NCBI RefSeq assembly: GCF_014879975.1 | Contig: NZ_CP062501.1 | Coordinates: 868,001-932,000 of the forward strand | Length of the DNA: 64,000 nt | Source: Vibrio bathopelagicus | Lineage (GTDB): Bacteria > Pseudomonadota > Gammaproteobacteria > Enterobacterales > Vibrionaceae | Direction of reading: 5' to 3' | Shown: positions 1 to 11,605 of the stretch, one piece after another | How the letters are laid out: each line of letters starts with the position of its first letter | Numbering within the stretch: the first letter of the stretch is position 1 | The notes under the pieces: model-generated | Seen by the model: only the letters and a program-made list of their open reading frames with translations | The model's database searches: none | What the model was told of the DNA's origin: nothing | Position numbers and translations under genes: made by a program

Positions 1-2171
<2,171 letters not shown>

Positions 2172-2218
2172 TATCTGCTCCTAATTTGTTTTGATTTCCA
2201 GCCAACAAACCGGAGCGT

Positions 2219-3760
2219 TTACCAAGCTTTCAACGCTACAAAGTCACCGAGAAGCTTTGCAAGAGCGCCATCAATTTCATCGTTGTAGTCACCATTAGCG
2301 TTGATGGTGTCGAACAATTCTGGGTTTTGACCTTTTGCGTAAGCAATCAATTCTTCTTCAAAACGTGCAATCTTGTTCAACTCTACGTCAGCCAAATAGC
2401 CTTTTTCTGCTGCGTAGATAACCGTTGCTTGCTCAGCGACAGACATTGGCGAGTATTGCTTTTGCTTCATCAGTTCGGTTACACGCTCACCATGGTCGAG
2501 CTGCTTACGCGTCATGTCATCTAAATCAGAAGAGAACTGAGCAAATGCGGCTAACTCACGGTATTGAGCTAATGATGTACGAATACCACCCGACAATTTC
2601 TTGATGATCTTGCACTGTGCTGCGCCACCCACACGAGATACCGAGATACCTGGGTCAACTGCAGGACGTAGGCCTGAGTTAAACAGTTGGGTTTGTAGGA
2701 AAACCTGACCATCAGTAATTGAGATTACGTTGGTTGGTACAAACGCAGATACGTCACCCGCTTGAGTTTCAATGATAGGAAGTGCTGTTAATGAGCCTGT
2801 TTGGCCTTTCACTTCACCGTTCGTGAACTTCTCTACATATTCCGCATTCACTCTTGCCGCACGTTCTAGTAGGCGAGAGTGGAGGTAGAATACGTCGCCA
2901 GGGAAGGCTTCACGACCCGGTGGACGCTTAAGTAGCAATGAGATTTGACGGTAAGCCACGGCTTGTTTTGATAGGTCATCATAGATGATCAGTGCATCTT
3001 CACCGCGGTCACGGAAGTATTCGCCCATTGTGCAGCCCGCATAGGGTGCTAGGTATTGAAGTGCTGCTGATTCTGATGCTGACGCCACAACGACGATGGT
3101 ATTTTTAAGCGCATCGTGGTCTTCGAGTTTACGAACAACGTTTGCGATAGTGGACGCTTTCTGGCCAATAGCCACGTACACACATTTGATGCCAGAATCT
3201 TTTTGATTGATGATCGCATCAATGGCTAATGCAGTTTTACCTGTCTGACGGTCACCGATGATAAGTTCACGTTGACCTCGGCCGATAGGCACCATGGTGT
3301 CGACCGCTTTATAGCCCGTCTGGATGGGTTGATCGACTGACTTACGCTCGATTACACCGGGTGCAATCACTTCTACTGGGTCAAGTCGGTCACAACTTAC
3401 TGGGCCTTTGCCATCAATGGGCTCGCCTAGTGTGTTCACTACACGGCCAAGAAGTCCGTTACCGACAGGTACTTCCAAGATACGACCTGTCCCTTTCACT
3501 TTCATACCTTCAGATAGGTCAGTGTAGGGCCCCATAACCACGGCACCGACTGAGTGGGTATCTAAGTTAAGTGCGAGGGCGTATTTTCCACCTGGAAGCT
3601 CGATCATCTCACCCTGCATCACATCCGCAAGGCCATTAATGGTAATGATGCCATCACGAACCGAGACTATGGTGCCTTCGTTGCGAGCTTCGGTGCTCAC
3701 ATTAAACTTCGAGATGCGATCTTTAATCAGGTCGCTGATTTCATTTGAATTTAATTGCAT
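2219..3760 (-). CDS. atpA: F1F0 ATP synthase subunit alpha
   Basis: This is the non-catalytic nucleotide-binding subunit of F1. At 513 residues it is full length. It has the P-loop GDRQTGKT (near residues 169-176), the downstream segment [21 protein letters not shown], and the C-terminal domain ending GDFVALKAW. The N-terminus [16 protein letters not shown] is the standard alpha start. The gene begins 9 bases after atpH ends and is followed by atpG, so it belongs to one polycistronic unit. Vibrio normally carries a primary atp operon on chromosome 1. That this is the second copy is inferred from the neighbourhood, since no replication or chromosome 1 marker genes flank it. Confidence 0.97.
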   Translation of the reverse strand: MQLNSNEISDLIKDRISKFNVSTEARNEGTIVSVRDGIITINGLADVMQGEMIELPGGKYALALNLDTHSVGAVVMGPYTDLSEGMKVKGTGRILEVPVGNGLLGRVVNTLGEPIDGKGPVSCDRLDPVEVIAPGVIERKSVDQPIQTGYKAVDTMVPIGRGQRELIIGDRQTGKTALAIDAIINQKDSGIKCVYVAIGQKASTIANVVRKLEDHDALKNTIVVVASASESAALQYLAPYAGCTMGEYFRDRGEDALIIYDDLSKQAVAYRQISLLLKRPPGREAFPGDVFYLHSRLLERAARVNAEYVEKFTNGEVKGQTGSLTALPIIETQAGDVSAFVPTNVISITDGQVFLQTQLFNSGLRPAVDPGISVSRVGGAAQCKIIKKLSGGIRTSLAQYRELAAFAQFSSDLDDMTRKQLDHGERVTELMKQKQYSPMSVAEQATVIYAAEKGYLADVELNKIARFEEELIAYAKGQNPELFDTINANGDYNDEIDGALAKLLGDFVALKAW

Positions 3761-3769
3761 AATTGTTAC

Positions 3770-4321
3770 CTATCTCGCGTGAAGTTGATGAGCTAATCGG
3801 TTAATTGATGTGTTCAAAGAACCATCGATGACGGTTTCACCCGCCTTGATTACGATCCCGCCAACCAGCGAGTCATCAATAACCTGTTCCATTTCAACCT
3901 GACGCTCTAATTTCTTCTCAAGTGCAGCAGTGAGTGATGTAACTTGATCTTGTGTAAGCAATTCTGAACTGGTGACAGTGACAGGGATTACACGTTCATG
4001 TTCGTCCTTTAGGTCGCTGAACAAGTTAAACAAGTCTCTGATCACTGCAAGACGGCCATTCTCAGCCAAGACTTTGATGAGATTGATGACGTGGTCATCA
4101 ACAAGTCCTTGGCAAACGTGAATGATGAGATTGACCAGTTCTTCAGATTGTTGTGTGTGAACACCTTCTGCTGATGAAATCTGCTTAGCGATCGTTTCTT
4201 CTTCCGCTACCGTCACAAGAATCGACAGCATTGAGTGCCACTCTTGTAACTTGTTTTCACCTAAAGCAAAGTCGAACGATGCTTTAGCGTAGGGATGAGC
4301 AATATTGGTGTAATCTGACAT
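3770..4321 (-). CDS. atpH: F1F0 ATP synthase subunit delta
   Basis: This is the peripheral-stalk delta subunit, which ties the b dimer to the top of F1. At 183 residues it is close to the usual length of about 177. It starts [20 protein letters not shown], the typical 'YAKA' delta N-terminus, and near the C-terminus has the conserved [20 protein letters not shown]. It is 11 bases downstream of atpF and 9 bases upstream of atpA, which implies translational coupling within the operon. The central helices diverge more than those of alpha or beta, as is normal for delta. Confidence 0.95.
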
Positions 4322-4332
4322 ATTGCCTCCGT

Positions 4333-4803
4333 TTAGAGTTCGCTTATCAATTGATCAACTAACGCTCGGTTCGTTTCAGAATCTAGGTTCTTGCTAATCA
4401 ATTTCTGTGCACTTTGAATGACAGCGTCAGCCATATCCGCCTGAAGTTCACGGCGTATCTTTTGGCGTTCGCCTTCGAGTTCAGCTCTACCTTGTTCTAA
4501 GATGCGCGCCTTTTCTTGCTCACCTTCTTGGTGAGCTAAAGTGATGATCTCGTTGCGGCGTTTTTTGCCTTGCTCAATCAGTTCGGTCACATTTCTTTTC
4601 GCATCTGCGACGAGTTGCGCGCCATTTGATTTTGCTAGTTCTAGTTCTTTCGCTGCATTCTCTGAGTGGCGTAAACCATCAGCGATTTCTTTTTGGCGCT
4701 CGTCTAACATCGCGGTGAGAGGGGGCCATACATATTTCATGCATAGCCAAACAAAAATCACGAATGAGATTGCTTGACCAAACATGCTGGCATTTAAGTT
4801 CAT
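4333..4803 (-). CDS. atpF: F1F0 ATP synthase subunit b
   Basis: This is the membrane-anchored peripheral-stalk subunit b of the F0 sector. The 156 residues consist of one N-terminal transmembrane helix (about 8-25, [20 protein letters not shown]) followed by a long charged, alanine-rich helix expected to form the parallel coiled coil. The motif [19 protein letters not shown] just after the membrane segment is the usual b-subunit boundary. The gene lies 54 bases downstream of atpE, the widest gap in the operon apart from its upstream region. That is consistent with separate translation initiation for the low-copy b subunit after the high-copy c subunit. Confidence 0.96.
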
Positions 4804-4857
4804 ACCTTCCTCACTAAATCTTGATTATTTACAAATCGATCTTTTCAAAGCTCTTAA

Positions 4858-5094
4858 TTAAGCAACGGCAAAGATGATGTATAGACCGATACCAACACCG
4901 ATCATCGGTACAGCATCCACAAGGCCCATCATGATGAAGAATTGAGTACGAAGCATTGGAGTAAGGTCTGGTTGACGAGCAACACCTTCAAGGTATTTAC
5001 CTGCTAAGTTACCAATACCAGATGCCGCACCTGCTGCACCTAAACCGATCAGTAATGCACCTGCTACATATAAAACTGCGCTTACGATATCCAT
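4858..5094 (-). CDS. atpE: F1F0 ATP synthase subunit c (proton type)
   Basis: This is the proteolipid of the rotor ring in the inner membrane. The 78 residues form a two-helix hairpin with the polar loop [15 protein letters not shown]. The ion-binding carboxylate is Asp60 in [11 protein letters not shown], aligning with E. coli Asp61. The glutamine and Glu-Ser ligands of sodium-specific rings are absent, so the sequence predicts proton coupling. Its helix 1 ([20 protein letters not shown]) has the small-residue packing expected of c rings. It is flanked by atpB and atpF. The Asp60 reading is direct, while ion specificity is inferred from known ligand patterns. Confidence 0.97.
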   Translation of the reverse strand: MDIVSAVLYVAGALLIGLGAAGAASGIGNLAGKYLEGVARQPDLTPMLRTQFFIMMGLVDAVPMIGVGIGLYIIFAVA

Positions 5095-5140
5095 TTGTAT
5101 CTCCGATAAATAATTTGTTAGTTAATTTTTTAGTTATTAA

Positions 5141-6314
<1,174 letters not shown>

Positions 6315-6370
6315 AATAAAACCTTATATTTAACAGTGTAAGTTAATATAAAACACAGTTTGAATATGTT

Positions 6371-6430
6371 TTGTTACTAGCACTTACTTGTTAATAGCAA
6401 TTTAACTTGTTAATAAACCTTTACTCGTTA
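6371..6430. repeat. Spaced TTGTTA repeats before atpI
   Basis: The hexamer TTGTTA starts at 6371, 6388 and 6407, and a variant TCGTTA starts at 6425. The spacings are therefore 17, 19 and 18 bases. Around the last three the match extends to ACTTGTTAATA, ACTTGTTAATA and ACTCGTTAACA. Spacing near two helical turns suggests a cooperative regulator site on one face of the DNA, 57 to 116 bases upstream of atpI. Function is inferred only. Confidence 0.45.
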
Positions 6431-6597
6431 ACAAAGAAATAATCTTTCTGGCTTTATATCTCCTGACGAAATTAAACGAGATAAACTAATTCGCTATCGT
6501 TTCGACAAAATATAAACTACGCCTAAAATTATGTGATCAAAACGACAAATATCGGCATCAATAATTCCATTTTTGAAATAAGTGTTTTTCATTTATG

Positions 6598-6619
6598 AAA
6601 GTAATAGTTTTATTACTTT
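6598..6619. repeat. Inverted repeat, 8-base arms
   Basis: The arms AAAGTAAT and ATTACTTT are separated by AGTTTT. The site lies about 435 bases beyond the 3' end of the LysR gene and about 285 bases before atpI. It could be a weak terminator or an operator. It is AT-rich, so chance occurrence is possible. Confidence 0.35.
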
Positions 6620-7054
6620 ATTCATGAATATTTAAGATGCTTTATCCTTAAATAAATGAGGGACTTTTTAGAAGGATTCAGCGAGCGAAATTATCAACTT
6701 ACTATCTTATCAATTAAGGCTATTCAAACACTTAGGCTCATTTGTTAGCTGAATTGCCTAGTGTGATTTTGGGAGAGATTAAGCTTGTTTGAGGCAATGA
6801 CGGAAGGTCTTGTTTGTCTGACAAATTAAAAGTACGCCGCTCCTTATCAGTAAGCGAATATTTTTTATATTGTTGTTACTTTGTCATTATTTGCATACAC
6901 GAGAGTGAAAATTCAGCGCCCAAATGTTGATGTTTTAGGAGTGAAGGTGATGATTGGGTGTGTGAGAAGCATGGTGCTGGAGAAGAGACACCAAGTTTTG
7001 AGGAAGTAAATGGCAGCAAAGTGCCGCCTAATTTACTTAATCTAGGTTCGCTTA

Positions 7055-7936
7055 TTACTCTTCATAACTGAGGTATTGAATACATAAGTCATGAAAAGCC
7101 TGTGCTTGTGGCGAGATCGTACGGTCTGCCAGTCTGAAAATACCGATTTGACGCTGTAAAGGTGGGTCAATCAATGGAATCCATACCAAGCGGGTTTCAT
7201 TGGTTGGGAAAGCCAGTTTAGGTAGCGTGGTCACGCCTATCCCGAGCTCTAGCACCGAAAACAGCGAAGTAATGTTCTCTACTGAATACAAAGCTTGCTC
7301 GCTGAGCATTCGTGCGGGTGTTGGGTCAAGTAGGGTACAAGTACCGTTGCGAATGAAGGGTTGTTTTAACAAAGTTTGCCACTCGATTCCCTCTTTTTGA
7401 GAGGCGATAGGGTTGTCTTTGAGGCACACCACACCGATAGGATCTGAGAGTAAAGGTGTGAAGTCGATGCTCTCTTCTTCTAAATGGGAGCTATTTCCGA
7501 GGGCAACATCCACTTCTCCTGAGAGTAATCTTGCTTCCACACCTGCCGCATTATCATCAATCAAGCTAACTTCTACATTCGGGTACTGCTCACAAAAAGC
7601 CCCTAAAACACTAGGGATTAATTTTGCGGCGACTGATGGCACGCTCGCTATTCGAACTCTTCCTTGTTGTCCTGCTGCTGCTGCGCGTAAATCATTGTCT
7701 AATGCTTTGTAAACATTCAGAAATTGAATGATTTTTGGAAGGCATATTTCCCCGAAAGGTGTCAGCGTTGATTTGTTGCCTGTTTCAAACAGTGGCTGAC
7801 CGAGTATTTTTTCCAACTCTTTTATCGATGTAGAAAGTGCCGCTTGCGATCGATTTGCTCGGTGAGATGCCGCTCGAAATCCGCCTTCTTCGACCACTAA
7901 AACAAAATGTTTTAACTGTTGTAGCTTAATACTCAT
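7055..7936 (-). CDS. LysR-family transcriptional regulator
   Basis: A LysR-type regulator of 293 residues, the normal length. The N-terminal winged helix-turn-helix (about 6-65) reads LKHFVLVVEEGGFRAASHRA...LSTSIKELEKILGQPLFE, and the effector domain (about 92-290) begins RVRIASVPSVAAKLIP. It is divergent from the RidA gene, with about 155 bases between the start codons. By the usual LysR arrangement it probably controls the rightward catabolic genes at 8094-15982 and responds to a substrate or intermediate. A candidate dyad, TGATA-N9-TATCA, lies in the shared intergenic region. The effector is unknown. Confidence 0.92.
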   Translation of the reverse strand: MSIKLQQLKHFVLVVEEGGFRAASHRANRSQAALSTSIKELEKILGQPLFETGNKSTLTPFGEICLPKIIQFLNVYKALDNDLRAAAAGQQGRVRIASVPSVAAKLIPSVLGAFCEQYPNVEVSLIDDNAAGVEARLLSGEVDVALGNSSHLEEESIDFTPLLSDPIGVVCLKDNPIASQKEGIEWQTLLKQPFIRNGTCTLLDPTPARMLSEQALYSVENITSLFSVLELGIGVTTLPKLAFPTNETRLVWIPLIDPPLQRQIGIFRLADRTISPQAQAFHDLCIQYLSYEE

Positions 7937-7983
7937 GGCACTGATCCTTCTCTAGCCCTTGCTATACCTTACTTTTTGCAAGG

Positions 7984-8002
7984 TGATAGATTTTATTTAT
8001 CA
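7984..8002. promoter_or_regulatory. Candidate LysR operator (TGATA-N9-TATCA)
   Basis: A 19-base dyad lies midway between the divergent LysR and RidA genes. The sequence TTTATCA at its right end recurs at 8026-8032. One full dyad plus a further half site is common for LysR recognition and activation sites. This is an inference from position and symmetry. Confidence 0.4.
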
Positions 8003-8093
8003 AATGCACAAAATTTACCGTTAGATTTATCAGTCGTCAAGGTGCAGTATTTAACCATCTTGAAACATAGTTGTTACAAAGTTGGATGGAATC

Positions 8094-8492
8094 GTGAACG
8101 CACAAACTAAAAAACACCCAGTAAAAACCGAGCTTTTTGCTTCAAAAGCACCACTAGAGTGGGCAATCGTTAATAACGGCACTCTATACACAGCACAGAT
8201 TCCAATTGATGAAACTGGCGCAGTAGTAGAAGGCGGTATTGAAGCGCAAACGCGTCAGACTTTTAACAACCTTGTTCATACGTTGGAGTGTGCAGGCGAA
8301 TCTATGGATTCCGTGCTGCAAGTTCTGATTTACGTGACAGACCGTGAATATCTAAAAACGGTAAACAGCGTATACGGAGAATACTTCAATGCACCTTATC
8401 CAAACCGTGCTGCGGTCGTCGTTGCAGGGTTAGCAAGAGAAGAAATGCTGGTCGAGTTCGTGGTTTATGCATCGGCGTCTCAACCTGAATAA
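8094..8492 (+). CDS. RidA-family (YjgF/YER057c/UK114) protein
   Basis: RidA proteins are cytosolic trimers that hydrolyse reactive enamines and imines released by PLP enzymes and some oxidases. The roughly 132 residues contain the family signatures NNGTLYTAQIPID, TRQTFNNLVHTLECAGESMDSVLQVLIYVTD and PNRAAVVVAGLAREEMLVEF. The arginine in PNRAAV aligns with the substrate-binding Arg105 of E. coli RidA, so activity is expected. The start is uncertain: GTG at 8094 gives MNAQTKKHPVK, and an in-frame TTG at 8082 would add four residues. As first gene of the cluster it suggests that the pathway produces an imine or enamine intermediate. Confidence 0.88.
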   Translation: MNAQTKKHPVKTELFASKAPLEWAIVNNGTLYTAQIPIDETGAVVEGGIEAQTRQTFNNLVHTLECAGESMDSVLQVLIYVTDREYLKTVNSVYGEYFNAPYPNRAAVVVAGLAREEMLVEFVVYASASQPE

Positions 8493-8688
8493 TCAGACTG
8501 TGAACTAAAGCTATTTGCGGATCAAAACTCTTTTAATTTGAAGTGGTTTATTGATACAAGCGATTTGGTTCACTTTAGAAACAAAATATACATCTTATTT
8601 TAGCAATTAATTACCTGAATATTAACAGTTTATTAATTAACCAGATGGTTGCCAGACTCAACCGCAACCTAACCGTTACAAGGACAGA

Positions 8689-10152
8689 ATGATGACTCAA
8701 TTACAGAATGTTCAAGCAGAAAACGCACTTTACATTGGCGGCGAATGGCAAGCGGGTGTAAGCACCGTTGCGAACATTAACCCATCAGATATTTCTGAAA
8801 ACATCGGTAACTTCGCACAAGCAAGTGCTGACCAAGTTCAACAAGCGATTTCAGCGGCAAAGCACGCTCAACCAGAGTGGGAAAAAACGCCGATTGAACG
8901 TAAGCAAGCGGTACTTCAAGCGATTGGTGATGAGCTGATTGCACGTTGTGATGAACTAGGTACGTTGCTTTCTCGTGAAGAGGGTAAACCTTTTGCTGAA
9001 GGTCGTGGTGAAATTTACCGTGCAGGTCAGTTCTTCCAGTACTTTGCGGCTGAAGTGCTTCGTCAAATTGGCGACAACGCAGAATCAGTACGCCCTGGCG
9101 TTTCTGTAGAAGTGACTCGTGAAGCGGTGGGTGTTATCGGCATCATCTCTCCTTGGAATTTCCCGACAGCAACAGCAGCTTGGAAAATCGCTCCAGCATT
9201 GGCTTTCGGTAACAGCGTTATCTGGAAACCTGCAAACCTAACACCAGCAAGTGCGGTTGCGCTAACTGAGATTATCCACCGCCAAGGCATGCCAGCAGGC
9301 ACGTTCAACCTTGTTCTAGGTAGCGGTTCTAAAGTAGGTGATGCACTGATCAACTCTAAAGAAGTGAACGGTGTGAGCTTTACTGGTTCTGTTGACACGG
9401 GTCGTAAGGTTGCCGCTGCTACAGCGCCAAACTTCGTTCGTTGCCAATTAGAGATGGGCAGTAAGAACGCACTTGTGGTTGCTGATGATGCTGATATCCA
9501 AACAGCCGTTGATGCAACTATCGCAGGTTCGTTCTCTGGCGCAGGTCAAAAATGTACAGCATCTTCTCGTCTAGTGGTTATGGATGGCATTCACGACCAA
9601 TACGTTGAAGCACTGATCAAACGTATGAGCGAGCTGAAAGTCGGTCACGCACTAGAAGACGGTGTGTTCATGGGGCCTGTTGTTGACGGCAACCAACTTG
9701 AAGCAAACCTAGGTTGGGTTGAGAAAGCACGTCAAAGCGGCGGTGAGCTAGCATTTGGTGGCGAACGCCTAAGCATGAAACACGAAGGTTTCTACATGTC
9801 TCCAACGCTGTTCTTAAACACTAAGAACGATTGGGAAGTGAACCAAGAAGAAGTGTTTGCACCAATGGCAAGTGTGATTCGTGTAGCTGACCTAGAAGAG
9901 GCTATCGCGACAACCAACGATACTCGCTTTGGTCTAACGGGCGGCATCATTACTCAAAGCCTACGTACTAGCGCAATGTTCAAGCAACAAGCGCAAACAG
10001 GTTGTGTGATGGTGAACCTACCAACAGCTGGCACGGATTACCACGTACCGTTTGGTGGTCGTAAAGAGTCTAGCTTCGGTCCTCGTGAGCAAGGTCAATA
10101 CGCGAAAGAGTTCTACACAGTTGTGAAGACCGCTTACCAGCGTCCTTACTAA
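8689..10152 (+). CDS. Aldehyde dehydrogenase, ketoglutarate-semialdehyde dehydrogenase type
   Basis: An NAD(P)-dependent aldehyde dehydrogenase of 487 residues. Visible landmarks are ISPWNFP (about 153-159), the general base Glu255 in LEMGSKNALVV and the nucleophile Cys289 in GQKCTASSRL. The MGSKNALVV and KCTASSRL blocks resemble 2,5-dioxovalerate (alpha-ketoglutarate semialdehyde) dehydrogenases more than betaine-aldehyde enzymes. Those enzymes end hydroxyproline and sugar-acid pathways by making 2-oxoglutarate. Two adjacent ATG codons follow an AAGGA, and the second (8692) has the better spacing. The family is clear, but the substrate is inferred from motif similarity and is not certain. 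Confidence 0.9.
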   Translation: MMTQLQNVQAENALYIGGEWQAGVSTVANINPSDISENIGNFAQASADQVQQAISAAKHAQPEWEKTPIERKQAVLQAIGDELIARCDELGTLLSREEGKPFAEGRGEIYRAGQFFQYFAAEVLRQIGDNAESVRPGVSVEVTREAVGVIGIISPWNFPTATAAWKIAPALAFGNSVIWKPANLTPASAVALTEIIHRQGMPAGTFNLVLGSGSKVGDALINSKEVNGVSFTGSVDTGRKVAAATAPNFVRCQLEMGSKNALVVADDADIQTAVDATIAGSFSGAGQKCTASSRLVVMDGIHDQYVEALIKRMSELKVGHALEDGVFMGPVVDGNQLEANLGWVEKARQSGGELAFGGERLSMKHEGFYMSPTLFLNTKNDWEVNQEEVFAPMASVIRVADLEEAIATTNDTRFGLTGGIITQSLRTSAMFKQQAQTGCVMVNLPTAGTDYHVPFGGRKESSFGPREQGQYAKEFYTVVKTAYQRPY

Positions 10153-10233
10153 TCGGCTTTTTATTAATCAGCTTTCTATTAACTAGAACGGGATGGCTGG
10201 AGACATTAAGCGCCTAGCCATCCAGCTATTGAA

Positions 10234-10260
10234 TTGGCCTGATTCACAGAGTCAGGCCAA
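10234..10260. repeat. Hairpin between aldehyde dehydrogenase and M19 genes
   Basis: The arms TTGGCCTGA and TCAGGCCAA are perfect, with a 9-base loop and no following T run. A second dyad, GGATGGCT with AGCCATCC, lies just before it (about 10190-10222). It may be an attenuating or RNA-stabilising structure between co-transcribed genes, or a weak terminator. Confidence 0.5.
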
Positions 10261-10380
10261 CATCCAAACCCAACACAACAAATGAAATTAGAGACGTGAT
10301 TTAACCCATTTTTGAAAACATGTTATTTGAGCGTGTTTTCAAAACCGAGCTAGAACACTGAGCTTTCAATAGGAGTGGTT

Positions 10381-11376
10381 ATGTACCAGCAACGGATTGT
10401 TATAGATGGATTGCAATACTGCAATTGGAACAGAGAATACTTCCAAACACTAAAGGCGAGCGGCATTACAGCAGTTCACGCTACCGCGGTTTACCACGAG
10501 ACAGCTCGTGAAACCTTATCTCGCTTTGCAGAGTGGAACTTAAGATTCGAGCAAAATGCAGACATTATCATGCCAATTCATTCAATGGCTGATGTTGAAA
10601 CTGCGAAAGCGACGGGCAAAGTCGGCATTTTTCTAGGTGCTCAAAACTGTTCTCCAATCGACGATGAAATTGGTCTTATCGAAGTGATGCGTCAGCAAGG
10701 TCTTTTGATCATGCAACTGACGTACAACAACCAGAGCTTATTGGCGACGGGTTGCTACGAGAAGAACGACACCGGTATTACTCGCTTTGGTAAGCAAGCG
10801 ATCGAAGAGATGAACCGAGTGGGCATGATCATCGATATGTCTCACAGCGCCGAGCGTTCAACGCTTGAGGCGATTGACCTGTCTTCTCGTCCTATTTGTA
10901 TCAGCCATGCGAACCCAACGTTTGCTCATGATGCACTACGAAACAAATCAAACGATGTGATTAAAGCCCTAACCGCACGCGGCGGCCTAATCGGATTCAG
11001 TTTATACCCATTCCACCTACCAAATGGCAGCCAATGTACGTTGGAAGACTTCTGCCAAATGGTTGCGACTACCGCTGACATGGTTGGCGTAGAACACCTA
11101 GGTATTGGTAGTGACCTATGCTTAAACCAACCTCAAGCCGTCCTTGAATGGATGAGAAATGGTCGTTGGTCTAAAGCAATGGACTACGGTGAAGGCTCTG
11201 CAAACAACTCAGGTTGGCCAGATGCGTTGCCTTGGTTCTGTGGTAGTGCGGGTATGGAAAATATTTATAACGGATTGATGCGTCATGGTTTCAGCGAGTC
11301 TGAAGCTGGACAAGTCTTGGGAGAAAACTGGTTTAACTTTTTGAAAGATGGCCTAGAGCCTCAAAGCAAGGGTTAA
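10381..11376 (+). CDS. Peptidase M19 (membrane dipeptidase) family protein with altered metal site
   Basis: This is a TIM-barrel amidohydrolase of the renal/membrane dipeptidase family, 331 residues. The ATG at 10381 follows AGGAG by 5 bases; an upstream GTG at 10375 overlaps that site. Family residues His155 (IDMSH), His176 (CISHAN) and the aspartate of GIGSDL are present. The usual N-terminal metal motif DGHxD reads DGLQY, and the usual bridging glutamate region reads FLGAQN. The binuclear zinc site therefore seems incomplete. M19 homologues occur beside glycine-betaine/dimethylglycine genes in pseudomonads (PA5396 type), and this one resembles them from memory. Peptide hydrolysis is doubtful, and a role in betaine-like metabolism is inferred. 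Confidence 0.82.
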   Translation: MYQQRIVIDGLQYCNWNREYFQTLKASGITAVHATAVYHETARETLSRFAEWNLRFEQNADIIMPIHSMADVETAKATGKVGIFLGAQNCSPIDDEIGLIEVMRQQGLLIMQLTYNNQSLLATGCYEKNDTGITRFGKQAIEEMNRVGMIIDMSHSAERSTLEAIDLSSRPICISHANPTFAHDALRNKSNDVIKALTARGGLIGFSLYPFHLPNGSQCTLEDFCQMVATTADMVGVEHLGIGSDLCLNQPQAVLEWMRNGRWSKAMDYGEGSANNSGWPDALPWFCGSAGMENIYNGLMRHGFSESEAGQVLGENWFNFLKDGLEPQSKG

Positions 11377-11404
11377 GCGCTTTCTCACGAGCCATCATCG
11401 AATT

Positions 11405-11443
11405 AGCAGCCTTCTAAAAACGTTCATTTAGAAGTGCTGTTTT
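11405..11443 (+). terminator. Hairpin after the M19 gene
   Basis: The sequences AGCAGCCTTCTAAA and TTTAGAAGTGCTGT form a long stem with one internal mismatch and a loop of 8 to 9 bases, followed by a short T run. It may end or attenuate transcription before the BCCT gene. A second small dyad, CCTGCCC with GGGCAGG, lies at 11511-11539 in the BCCT leader. Confidence 0.5.
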
Positions 11444-11510
11444 AACCAATTTCACTATTCAAAAGGAACAACGGTCTATTTCGCAACGCGGTAACCCAAA
11501 CATGGATTAG

Positions 11511-11539
11511 CCTGCCCAACACAAAAATAATAGGGCAGG
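11511..11539. repeat. Stem-loop in the BCCT gene leader
   Basis: The arms CCTGCCC and GGGCAGG are perfect, with a 15-base AT-rich loop. They lie 67 bases before the BCCT start codon. It may be an RNA structure or an operator. Function is unknown. Confidence 0.4.
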
Positions 11540-11605
11540 TGTTAAATACACCTCTTGTAGTCATCATTTAAATGACAGCTGCAAAGAAACCTCTGGAGTC
11601 AGAGT

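Larger units (their letters stand above)
6315..7054. other. Intergenic region upstream of the atp operon
   Basis: This 740-base AT-rich stretch has no convincing gene on either strand. It should hold the leftward promoter of the atp operon and the end of the LysR transcript. Two structures are visible: four spaced TTGTTA-like hexamers at 6371-6430 and an inverted repeat at 6598-6619. The rest shows no clear feature. Confidence 0.7.

Noticed and set aside
9063..9398. A 111-codon leftward open frame
   Set aside because: It is fully antisense to conserved aldehyde dehydrogenase coding sequence.
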